Source: Wenzhouxiangellaceae bacterium
GTDB lineage: Bacteria; Pseudomonadota; Gammaproteobacteria; Xanthomonadales; Wenzhouxiangellaceae
Direction: 5' to 3'
Assembly: GCA_028289455.1 (NCBI GenBank)
Contig: JANQPN010000047.1
Location: 1 to 46,225, forward strand
DNA length: 46,225 bases
Under the pieces are notes generated by a model. The model searched no databases and was not told the origin of the DNA. It was given only the letters and a program-made list of their open reading frames with translations. Below are positions 36,832 through 44,065 of this stretch, one piece after another. The translations under genes and the position numbers were made by a program. Within the stretch, counting starts at the first letter, position 1; every line of letters begins with the position of its first letter.

Positions 36832-37353
36832 ATGTGTGAGTCAGTTGAAACTGATGATCTGCAACACAATGGCCGGCTATGGCTGGCCATTCTGTGCTTG
36901 AGCATACTGAGCATGTCTGCCGGCGCACAAACGCCGCCCATGTTCAGCAAGTCGTTTACCGACAGCAGCATTATGGTCGGTGAAACCACTTCCCTGATTT
37001 TCACTATTGACAACACTGCCAATGACACCGCCGCACTGGATCTGGAGTTTATTGACCCACTACCGACCGGATTAACCTTTGCCTCACCGTTGAATCTGAA
37101 CAACACCTGCAGCGCTATTGTGACCACCATTGTCAGCAGCACCGCGACACTGGATGTTACTGCCGGCAGTGTTTCGGCAGCATCCAGCTGCATTATTTCC
37201 GTGGATGTTCTGGCCGTTGCACCGGGCACACAGATCAATACAACCGGCGATCTAACATCCACACTGGGCAACAGTGGTACGGCAACCGCTACGCTGATTA
37301 TCACGCCATTGTTTATGGATGGTTTTGAAGCGATAGAAAACCAGCGTCTGTAG
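36832..37353 (+). CDS. Short exported DUF11-like protein with C-terminal FMDGFE tag
   Basis: 173-residue exported protein. The signal segment LWLAILCLSILSMSAGAQ is at about residues 17-34, after an unusually long polar N-terminus. The mature part, starting PPMFSKSFTDSSIMVGETTS, is a relative of the first DUF11-like domain of the 1336-residue protein (NKSFADSSVEIGAVTT), sharing strands and the late Cys-containing turn. It ends in ITPLFMDGFEAIENQRL. It looks like a head-and-tail version of its larger neighbour with the repeat region missing. It begins 35 bp after that gene, so the two may be cotranscribed. ATG 36832 follows AAGG with no spacer, and no better start exists in frame. Its TAG stop (37351-37353) is supplied by the GTAG foot of a REP element. 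Confidence 0.75.
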   Translation: MCESVETDDLQHNGRLWLAILCLSILSMSAGAQTPPMFSKSFTDSSIMVGETTSLIFTIDNTANDTAALDLEFIDPLPTGLTFASPLNLNNTCSAIVTTIVSSTATLDVTAGSVSAASSCIISVDVLAVAPGTQINTTGDLTSTLGNSGTATATLIITPLFMDGFEAIENQRL

Positions 37354-37415
37354 GATCAGACATGTCTGCGACCATACCCTGCAGCTGCATTGGTCGCGGA
37401 CATGTCCGCTCCTAC
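37350..37415. repeat. REP/BIME element B
   Basis: Inverted arms 37350-37372 and 37393-37415. The right arm is identical to that of element A. The left arm differs at three positions; two of these form a compensatory pair (G-C changed to A-T), keeping the inner CAGACATGTCTG palindrome. Its first bases overlap the stop codon of the preceding gene. Confidence 0.88.
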
Positions 37416-37447
37416 ATTCCGGGCTTTAACCACCTCATCAAAAACCT

Positions 37448-37470
37448 GTAGGAGCGCACCCGGGCGCGAC
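37448..37470 (+). repeat. Single REP unit C
   Basis: One 23-bp unit starting GTAGGAGCGCACCCGGG and ending GCGAC, with its own imperfect inner palindrome. No matching right arm follows, so this is a solitary REP or the remnant of a pair. It is 32 bp after element B. Confidence 0.75.
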
Positions 37471-37518
37471 ACGCCGTTGCAATAACCCTTCATTAGAGAA
37501 ATATACCGATAAACTCAC

Positions 37519-37540
37519 CGTCAGATTTTCCTCATAACTC
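37519..37540 (+). promoter_or_regulatory. Candidate winged-helix operator (site 3)
   Basis: CGTCAGATTTT (37519-37529) and CCTCATAACTC (37530-37540) are adjacent 11-bp units; the first matches the CCTCATAATTT consensus at 8 of 11 positions and the second at 9 of 11. The site lies about 200 bp upstream of the FG-GAP protein gene in an otherwise gene-free AT-rich stretch (37471-37742). Confidence 0.35.
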
Positions 37541-37742
37541 AAAATAAGAGCAAAATAAGCTATTTATATCAATAGTTTATAACACTACCTCATAGAGTAA
37601 CAATCATCACATTCGAGTCAGAAAAACCTCAAGACTTCCACCCCAACATCGCCCAATATGAGCACATAAATCGCCACTTGGCTGCAATGCCGCAGTGGCC
37701 GCACAGCAATAACTAATTCGCACATAAAGTGCAGGTGGTCAT

Positions 37743-40700
37743 ATGCATTACTCAAGATTTATGCACACAATTGCTATCCTGGCTGTTTGCAGCCTGATAC
37801 CGGTATACGCCGCTCACACAGAGCAATCCCTATCCAGTCAGAGGCCCAACGAATTGTCCACGGCCGAATGGCAAGGCCTCCAGAAGCAAATACAGATGGG
37901 CAGGTATCGTGCCTATCCCGGCGAGAACGGCAGCTACAACTCATCCAACCCTGCTCATGGCTGGCGGATAGAGTACTCCGCTGACGGCACTACGCAGGTG
38001 ACTCCATACCGGGGTAATCCGGATAGTTATCAAATCGGCTTGCGTCTGAATTCGATCGGCTATGCGCAACCGGCGCCGATGCATCATCCGGACGCTTTAA
38101 CTGCAGACAACAACCGGCTCACCTTTCAATGGAATGACAATATTTCCGAGTTCTGGATAAACTCAACATCCGGCCTTGAGCAGTGGTTCCAGATTGCACA
38201 GCGTCTGCCCGGTCACCATATGGGCATACCTCTGACCATCACCATGCATCTGGATACCGATTTATCGGTTGCCCAACACGGTGACAGCATCCGGTTGAAT
38301 CGGGGCAACCACACCCGGATTACCTATGACAAACTCAATGTCTGGGATGCCACCGGTCAGACCATCGCCGCACAAATGCAACTGCAAGGGAAGCAGCTCA
38401 ACCTGATTATCGAAGATCAGCAAGCGGTATATCCGCTAACTATTGATCCGGTGTTCAGCCAGGAAGCTTATATCAAAGCATCTAACGCCGAAGAAGAAGA
38501 CATGTTCGGTATGAGTGTTGCATTGGATGGCGACACACTGGTGGTGGGCGCGCCGGAAGAAGACAGCGATGCTACCGGTATAGACGGCGATCAGAGCAAC
38601 AATCTCGGGAGTGATTCCGGGGCCGTATACGTATTTACCCGCACTGATGATACCTGGACACAGCAGGCTTATATCAAAGCCTCCAATGCTGAAATCGGTG
38701 ATTTGTTTGGTTATTCGGTAGACATTTCCGGTGACACCCTGGCGGTCGGGGCACTTATCGAAGATGGTGGCTCAACTGGAGTCAATGGTAACGAAAACAG
38801 CAATACCTCCTTCCGTTCCGGCGCTGCCTATGTATTCACACGCAGCGGCACCACCTGGACACAGCAGGCCTATGTCAAAGCGTCTAATACCGACTCTAAT
38901 GACTTTTTCGGCACAGCTGTCGCAATAGACGGCGATACCCTGGCTGTCAGTGCAATTTTTGAAGACAGTAACGCCAGTGGTGTCAACGGCAATCAGGGTA
39001 ATGATGGCATCGATAACACCGGTGCGGTTTATGTCTATACCCGGACCGGCACCACCTGGTCCCAGCAGGCCTATATCAAAGCCTCCAACCCGGACATGAA
39101 TGACGAGTTCGGTGAGGCCCTGGCACTGGACGGAGATACCCTGGCTGTATCCACTGTGGTCGAGGCCAGCAATGCAGATGGCATTGATGGCGATCAGACC
39201 AATAATAGCGCCAACCGCGCCGGTGCAGTTTATGTGTTTACCCGCAGCGGTACCACCTGGAGCCAGCAGGCCTATGTGAAGGCCTCAAACAGTGGTGGTA
39301 GCGACGCGTTCGGTTTTTCCCTTGATGTGTCCGGCGATACTATGGCTGTCGGCGCCACCGGCGAGGACAGCAACGGTACCGGAGTTGGCGCGGTCCAAAA
39401 TAACAACATGGCATCTGCCTCGGGCGCGGTTTATGTGTTCACCCGCTCGGGCACCACCTGGAGCCAACAGGAATACATTAAATCCTCAAATTCCGAGTCC
39501 AGTGATCTGTTTGGTGGTTCGGTAGCACTGGACGGCGACACGCTGGCAGTCGGGGCAACCGGCGAAGACAGCAATGCCACCGGCGTTGACGGAGATCAGA
39601 CGGATAATTCGTTTGGCGGTGCCGGCGCCGTGTATGCATTCAGCCGTAGCGGTTCGACCTGGACCCAGGAGCGTTATATCAAAGCATCCAACACCGAAGG
39701 CTCGGATTTCTTCGGTCTGGAAGTGGCATTGTCCGGCGACACGCTGGCAGTCGCCACGGCCTTTGAGAACAGCAATGCCACCGGCATCAACGGCAACCAG
39801 GCCGATAACACAGCCCCTGAAGCAGGCGCAGTTTACGTGTTTGCTCCGCCACCGCTGGACCCGACCATCGGCGGCAATGTGCTGGGCTTGGCTGCGGGCA
39901 ATAGTGTGACTCTGCAAAACAACGGCGGTGATGATCTGGTAGTAATGGCCAATGGTAGCTTTACTTTCGACACTACCCTGATGGATGGTGAAAATTATCT
40001 CGTTACGGTCAGTGTCCAGCCAACCACACCCGACCAGGTCTGCACCGTCAGCAACGGTTCCGGCACGGTATCGGGTAGCAACGTCACCAATGTGCTGGTC
40101 GAGTGTGTAACCGTGACCCACACCGTGGGCGGCATGGTCAGCGGCCTGCAACCCGGCAATACGGTAACGCTGCAGAACAATGGCGGCGACGATCTGGTGG
40201 TGATGGCTGATGGTCCATTCACTTTCGCCACCGGCGTGGACCAGCTGGCCGATTACCTGGTTACCGTCTCCATCCAGCCCACCTCGCCGAATCAGACCTG
40301 CACCGTCAGCAATGGCAGCGGCACAATTGGCATGGCTGATGTTACCGATGTGATGGTGGACTGTGTGCTGAATACACATACCATCGGTGGCATGGTGTCC
40401 GGCCTGGCAACCGGCAACAGCGTGGTGCTGCAGAACAATGGCGGTGATGATATCAGCGTCCCGGGCAATGGCCCGTTCACCTTCCCCACTGCGTTGCTGG
40501 ATGGTGCTGACTTTGCGGTCACCGTTCTGACCCAACCGACCACACCCAGCCAGACCTGCACCGTCAGCAACGGCAGCGGCATGCTCAGCGGTAGTGATGT
40601 CACCAATGTCATGATCGACTGCGTCACCGACCGGTTCAGCATCGGCGGTAATGTTGCCGGCCTGACACCTGGTCTCAGTGTGGTGCTGCGTAATAACGGC

Positions 40701-41834
40701 GGCAATGATACACCGGTGAATGCCGATGGTTCGTTTACTTTTTCCAACACGCTGGTGGATGAATCCAGCTATGACGTCACCGTCAGAGTCCAGCCACCCG
40801 GCCAGATCTGTTCCGTCAGCAATGGCATGGGCGTCCTGGCCGGCAGTGACGTTACCGATGTTGCCGTCGAGTGCAATACCGAGCCATCACCTTCACCGGA
40901 CTTTTACGGGATCGATGAAGACAACGAGCTGAACGCCACCGATGCCGACGGCACCGTCACCGGCGACCCTAACGACAACGGTGTGCTGGCCAATGACAGT
41001 GATGTTGAGGACGATGTACTGCAGGTTGCCAATCCCGGACCGCATAGCGTCGGCGGTATCGGCGGCTCGATCGTCATCAATACCGACGGCACCTTTGATT
41101 ACACCCCGCCCAATGATGAATTCGGCAATGCCGTTGTCGATTTCCAGGTGACCGACGGCATTCAGACCGTAGACTCACAGCTGGTCATCAATGTGCAGTC
41201 GGTCAACGATCCGCCCAGCTTCTCCCTCCAGGGTGATCTGGAAGTCAATGAATTCGAGATCAACAGCGGCCTATTTGTACTCGATGACTTTGCCTTTAAT
41301 ATCTCGCCCGGTCCGGACAATGAATCCGGGCAGCAGGTTGGTGATTTTGATGTCTCGATTCTGTCTGACCCTGACAACACCATCAGCGCCGTCAGCATCA
41401 GCAGTACCGGTGTGCTGGAGGTTACCTTCACCGCCAATCTGGGTGTGGCGATGATCGGCGCATCACTGCAGGATGATGGCGGCACCGGCAATGGCGGCGA
41501 AGACACCTCACCGGCAGCGTCCTTCTTCATCACCCATTCTGATGAAGTCATTTTCCGGGACAGCTATGAGCAGCTGCCGGTACTCAGAGTGCTGTTGGTT
41601 ATTGAAAGCGCTGCTGCCAATGCAGCTGTCAGCAGCCTTGCACCGGCCTACGATTTTGATGCCGATGCGGTTGATTTTCTAGGTGAGCGTTTTTACCTGG
41701 ACAACGACTATGAAAGCCTGCAAACCGCGGAAAGACTGCAGGCCTGGCTGAATGAGGTTTTGCTGATCAAGCATCCGGCCGGCGATTACGATGGTGATGG
41801 AACCGCCAATCATAAGGATGATACCGCCATGTAA
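37743..41834 (+). CDS. Giant exported FG-GAP seven-bladed propeller protein with Ig-like repeats
   Basis: 1363-residue exported protein. A signal peptide (about 1-24, TIAILAVCSLIPVYAAH) and an N-terminal domain ending YPLTIDPVFSQ come first. Residues 240-708 are seven FG-GAP-type repeats of exactly 67 residues (consensus opening QQAYIKASN, then GDTLAVGA and GAVYVFTR), as expected for one closed seven-bladed beta-propeller. Residues 709-1046 are four repeats of about 86 residues (IGGNVxGLxxGNSVxLQNNG, with a conserved CTVSNGSG and a late Cys). A cadherin/VCBS-like segment with DYTPPNDEFGNAVVDF follows. The tag-like VIFRDSYE lies at 1269-1276, followed by 87 more residues with a DYDGDGTANHKDD calcium-loop sequence. 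ATG 37743 has AGGTGG upstream. Probably a surface adhesin; function unknown. Confidence 0.85.
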   Translation: MHYSRFMHTIAILAVCSLIPVYAAHTEQSLSSQRPNELSTAEWQGLQKQIQMGRYRAYPGENGSYNSSNPAHGWRIEYSADGTTQVTPYRGNPDSYQIGLRLNSIGYAQPAPMHHPDALTADNNRLTFQWNDNISEFWINSTSGLEQWFQIAQRLPGHHMGIPLTITMHLDTDLSVAQHGDSIRLNRGNHTRITYDKLNVWDATGQTIAAQMQLQGKQLNLIIEDQQAVYPLTIDPVFSQEAYIKASNAEEEDMFGMSVALDGDTLVVGAPEEDSDATGIDGDQSNNLGSDSGAVYVFTRTDDTWTQQAYIKASNAEIGDLFGYSVDISGDTLAVGALIEDGGSTGVNGNENSNTSFRSGAAYVFTRSGTTWTQQAYVKASNTDSNDFFGTAVAIDGDTLAVSAIFEDSNASGVNGNQGNDGIDNTGAVYVYTRTGTTWSQQAYIKASNPDMNDEFGEALALDGDTLAVSTVVEASNADGIDGDQTNNSANRAGAVYVFTRSGTTWSQQAYVKASNSGGSDAFGFSLDVSGDTMAVGATGEDSNGTGVGAVQNNNMASASGAVYVFTRSGTTWSQQEYIKSSNSESSDLFGGSVALDGDTLAVGATGEDSNATGVDGDQTDNSFGGAGAVYAFSRSGSTWTQERYIKASNTEGSDFFGLEVALSGDTLAVATAFENSNATGINGNQADNTAPEAGAVYVFAPPPLDPTIGGNVLGLAAGNSVTLQNNGGDDLVVMANGSFTFDTTLMDGENYLVTVSVQPTTPDQVCTVSNGSGTVSGSNVTNVLVECVTVTHTVGGMVSGLQPGNTVTLQNNGGDDLVVMADGPFTFATGVDQLADYLVTVSIQPTSPNQTCTVSNGSGTIGMADVTDVMVDCVLNTHTIGGMVSGLATGNSVVLQNNGGDDISVPGNGPFTFPTALLDGADFAVTVLTQPTTPSQTCTVSNGSGMLSGSDVTNVMIDCVTDRFSIGGNVAGLTPGLSVVLRNNGGNDTPVNADGSFTFSNTLVDESSYDVTVRVQPPGQICSVSNGMGVLAGSDVTDVAVECNTEPSPSPDFYGIDEDNELNATDADGTVTGDPNDNGVLANDSDVEDDVLQVANPGPHSVGGIGGSIVINTDGTFDYTPPNDEFGNAVVDFQVTDGIQTVDSQLVINVQSVNDPPSFSLQGDLEVNEFEINSGLFVLDDFAFNISPGPDNESGQQVGDFDVSILSDPDNTISAVSISSTGVLEVTFTANLGVAMIGASLQDDGGTGNGGEDTSPAASFFITHSDEVIFRDSYEQLPVLRVLLVIESAAANAAVSSLAPAYDFDADAVDFLGERFYLDNDYESLQTAERLQAWLNEVLLIKHPAGDYDGDGTANHKDDTAM
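38460..39866 (+). repeat. Seven tandem 201-bp coding repeats (FG-GAP blades)
   Basis: Units begin at 38460, 38661, 38862, 39063, 39264, 39465 and 39666. All are exactly 201 bp with no insertion or deletion, although the sequences have diverged. Confidence 0.95.
39867..40889 (+). repeat. Four tandem 258-bp coding repeats
   Basis: Units start at 39867, 40125, 40383 and 40641. The first three are exactly 86 codons; the last is slightly shorter and more diverged. Each holds QNNGG or RNNGG, a GxFTF strand and two conserved Cys that could form a disulfide. Confidence 0.92.
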
Positions 41835-41848
41835 AATCCGGAAAGACT

Positions 41849-41941
41849 GTAGGAGCGGATCGCATCCGCGCTGAAGATCATTCAATGCCTATAACCTGCA
41901 GGCATCCAGCCGAATTGATCACGGATAAAATCCGCTCCTAC
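41849..41941. repeat. REP/BIME element D
   Basis: GTAGGAGCGGAT (41849-41860) pairs perfectly with ATCCGCTCCTAC (41930-41941) across a 69-bp interior. The left unit contains the palindrome GCGGATCGCATCCGC. It lies 14 bp after the stop of the propeller gene and before the hydrolase gene. Confidence 0.85.
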
Positions 41942-42002
41942 AATTTAACAGTTTCGCCTGTTAGGATGATCAACCGCAAATTCACCAGCCCCGGAGACCG
42001 GC

Positions 42003-42890
42003 ATGCCCCAGACCCAGCCCATACAAATACCTCAGGAAGCTTTCGACTGGTACGACGAATATGCCCATGGTGACATCGACCGCCGCACGTTCCTGGCACG
42101 GCTGGCTGCATTGGGATTAGGGAGTGCGTTCCTGGGTACAGGTGTATTGCTGCCCGATTATGCGCAGGCCGAACAGGTCTCTTTCAATGACCCTGAAATC
42201 AAGGCTGCGTTTACCACGTTCCCTTCACCGGACGGCCATGGCGAAGGCCGTGGTTATCTGGTTAAACCTCGTGCGCTGGAAGGCAATGCGCCATGTGTAC
42301 TGGTAGTGCACGAAAACCGGGGACTGAATCCGTATGTCAAGGATGTTGCCCGGCGCCTGGCCAAAGACGGCTTTGTTGCTTTTGCACCGGATGCACTGCA
42401 CCCGGTGGGCGGCTATCCCGGCAACGATGATGACGGCCGGCGGCTGCAGCGTTCGCTGGATCGCAGCAAAATCGAACAGGACTTTATCGCTGCAGCAGGA
42501 TTCCTGAAAACACATGATTTGAGCAACGGCAAACTGGGCGTGGTGGGTTTTTGTTTCGGTGGATATATCAGCAATATGCTGGCCGCTGCGATTCCCGATG
42601 TTATTGACGCTGCAGTGCCGTTCTACGGTACCCCTGCCAGTGCTGAGCTGATTGCCAACATTCGATGCCCCTTAATGCTGCAGTTTGGTGAACTGGACCG
42701 AAGGGTCAACGCCAGCTGGCCGGCATACGAGGAAGCATTAAAAGCCATTGGCGCTGACTATCAGGCCTACGTTTATCCCGGCACCAATCATGGCTTCCAT
42801 AACGATTCAACCGCCCGTTATGATGAAGCCGCTGCCAACTTGGCCTGGTCCAGGACTACAGCATTTTTTAAACAGCACCTGGCCGGTTAA
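42003..42890 (+). CDS. Tat-exported dienelactone hydrolase family protein
   Basis: Alpha/beta hydrolase of 295 residues. The catalytic triad is Cys184 in VVGFCFGGYIS, Asp232 in FGELDRRV and His263 in GTNHGFHN; the spacings of 48 and 31 residues equal those of the Pseudomonas dienelactone hydrolase (Cys123, Asp171, His202). An N-terminal extension of about 55 residues carries a twin-arginine motif, IDRRTFLARLAALGLGSAFL (Arg27-Arg28), and a cleavage-like AQA. So it is probably folded in the cytoplasm and exported by Tat. GGAG lies seven bases before ATG 42003. The exported form is commonly annotated as carboxymethylenebutenolidase; the real substrate is unknown. Confidence 0.92.
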   Translation: MPQTQPIQIPQEAFDWYDEYAHGDIDRRTFLARLAALGLGSAFLGTGVLLPDYAQAEQVSFNDPEIKAAFTTFPSPDGHGEGRGYLVKPRALEGNAPCVLVVHENRGLNPYVKDVARRLAKDGFVAFAPDALHPVGGYPGNDDDGRRLQRSLDRSKIEQDFIAAAGFLKTHDLSNGKLGVVGFCFGGYISNMLAAAIPDVIDAAVPFYGTPASAELIANIRCPLMLQFGELDRRVNASWPAYEEALKAIGADYQAYVYPGTNHGFHNDSTARYDEAAANLAWSRTTAFFKQHLAG

Positions 42891-42947
42891 GTCTGCTCAG
42901 CAATCCTGGCTTGAGCACCATCCGTCAGCGGAACGCCTTTTGTCTGC

Positions 42948-43202
42948 TTACTGATAAAAAGTGCTCACCACAGCCGCCACGGCACTGGCCAAAGCGGCCA
43001 AAGTGGCAAGAATTACAAAGGTTAGCTGCACCCGGCTTTCCCTGGCCTCGCGTCGCCTGCCCAGTTCATGCGCTGCCTGCCGGTTGCGCCGCTCCTGGTC
43101 AGACTTGCCTTCACAAAACATTTCCAGCAGTTCCTTCTCGGTCAGTTTGCGGAGTTCTTCATGGCTTAACGGCGCTTGGCTGTTAGTATTCTGATCTGTC
43201 AT
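42948..43202 (-). CDS. Small single-pass membrane protein
   Basis: 84-residue protein of unknown function. Residues 1-56 are highly charged and predicted helical (SHEELRKLTEKELLEMF, then ERRNRQAAHELGRRREARE). A C-terminal hydrophobic helix (about 60-81, TFVILATLAALASAVAAVVS) fits a tail-anchored inner-membrane protein. The ATG has a strong GGAGGGTG ribosome site, which supports it as a real gene. It converges with the hydrolase gene and lies 60 bp downstream of the GST gene on the same strand. Confidence 0.8.
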   Translation of the reverse strand: MTDQNTNSQAPLSHEELRKLTEKELLEMFCEGKSDQERRNRQAAHELGRRREARESRVQLTFVILATLAALASAVAAVVSTFYQ

Positions 43203-43262
43203 TTATCACCCTCCCGACTGGTTTGCTGCGGACAGATAAGTTAAGCGCCGACTGAATTATTC

Positions 43263-43874
43263 TCAGGCATTTTCCCTGGCCATCACTACATAACCCGGCA
43301 GCGCTGCAATATCGGCACACCAGCGTATTATGCTGGGATATTGCTTCAGGCTGAAGCCGCCTTCATCAGCCACATGGGTGTAGGCATACAGCGAGATATC
43401 TGCAATGGTCGGTGACTCACCTGTCAGATATACCGTTTTCAGCAACTGCTGTTCCATCACCGCCAGCGCTTTGTGCCCCCCTGACTGCTTATCGTTGTAT
43501 TCCTGTTGCCTGTCCGCAGGCAGGCCGAGAAATTTGTTGATGAATCTGGCCACAGCAATATATGGCTCATGGCTGTACTGTTCGAAAAACTGCCACTGCA
43601 GTACCCGGGCCCTGGCAAGGCCGGAGTCCGGCAGGTATTCAGAACCTTCAGCCAGGAAATTCAATATGGCATTGGACTCCGATAAATAATTGGCATCATC
43701 GATTTTCAGCAGGGGAATTTTGGCATTATTGTTGATTGCCATGAACTCGGGTGTCCGGGTTTCACCTGCCATAATATCGACATGTTGCCACTCATGTTCG
43801 ATATTCAGCAGGCACATCAGCAATTTAATCTTATAGCAGTTGCCCGACAGCATATCGCCGTATACACGGTACAT
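43263..43874 (-). CDS. Glutathione S-transferase family protein
   Basis: 203 residues. The N-terminal thioredoxin-like domain has the active-site stretch YGDMLSGNCYKIKLLMCLL (Ser10 or Asn12 as the glutathione-activating candidate), the cis-Pro segment NAKIPLLKIDD and the glutathione-binding LSESNAIL. The C-terminal helical domain holds ESPTIADISLYAYTHVADEG, a conserved GST folding signature. ATG 43872-43874 has AAGGAG six bases upstream; a frame open to 43955 is not needed. The role is cytoplasmic conjugation or peroxide reduction; the substrate is not predictable. Confidence 0.93.
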   Translation of the reverse strand: MYRVYGDMLSGNCYKIKLLMCLLNIEHEWQHVDIMAGETRTPEFMAINNNAKIPLLKIDDANYLSESNAILNFLAEGSEYLPDSGLARARVLQWQFFEQYSHEPYIAVARFINKFLGLPADRQQEYNDKQSGGHKALAVMEQQLLKTVYLTGESPTIADISLYAYTHVADEGGFSLKQYPSIIRWCADIAALPGYVVMARENA

Positions 43875-44065
43875 GGAACTCTCCTTATATTTATGTTTGA
43901 AATTATACCGATGGCGCTTTTTTAACAGATCATCGCTTATCCCTCCAATAACCAATCGGCAGCAGGTCCAACTACCTGGTTATATCCGGGTGCTGGGCTT
44001 TGCATGACTCAGGCGTTACGATGGTCGCCACTCCGGGCGCGGGCAAGACACAGGAACTTCACAGC

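Noticed and set aside
37471..37742. Gene or clear promoter in the stretch before the propeller gene
   Set aside because: AT-rich with a TATAAC-like box but no -35 at a proper distance, and no open frame with a ribosome site; only candidate operator site 3 is kept.
38460..40889. CRISPR array or satellite DNA
   Set aside because: The 201- and 258-bp periods are coding repeats in one reading frame and match protein domains; no short direct repeats with unique spacers were seen anywhere in the window.
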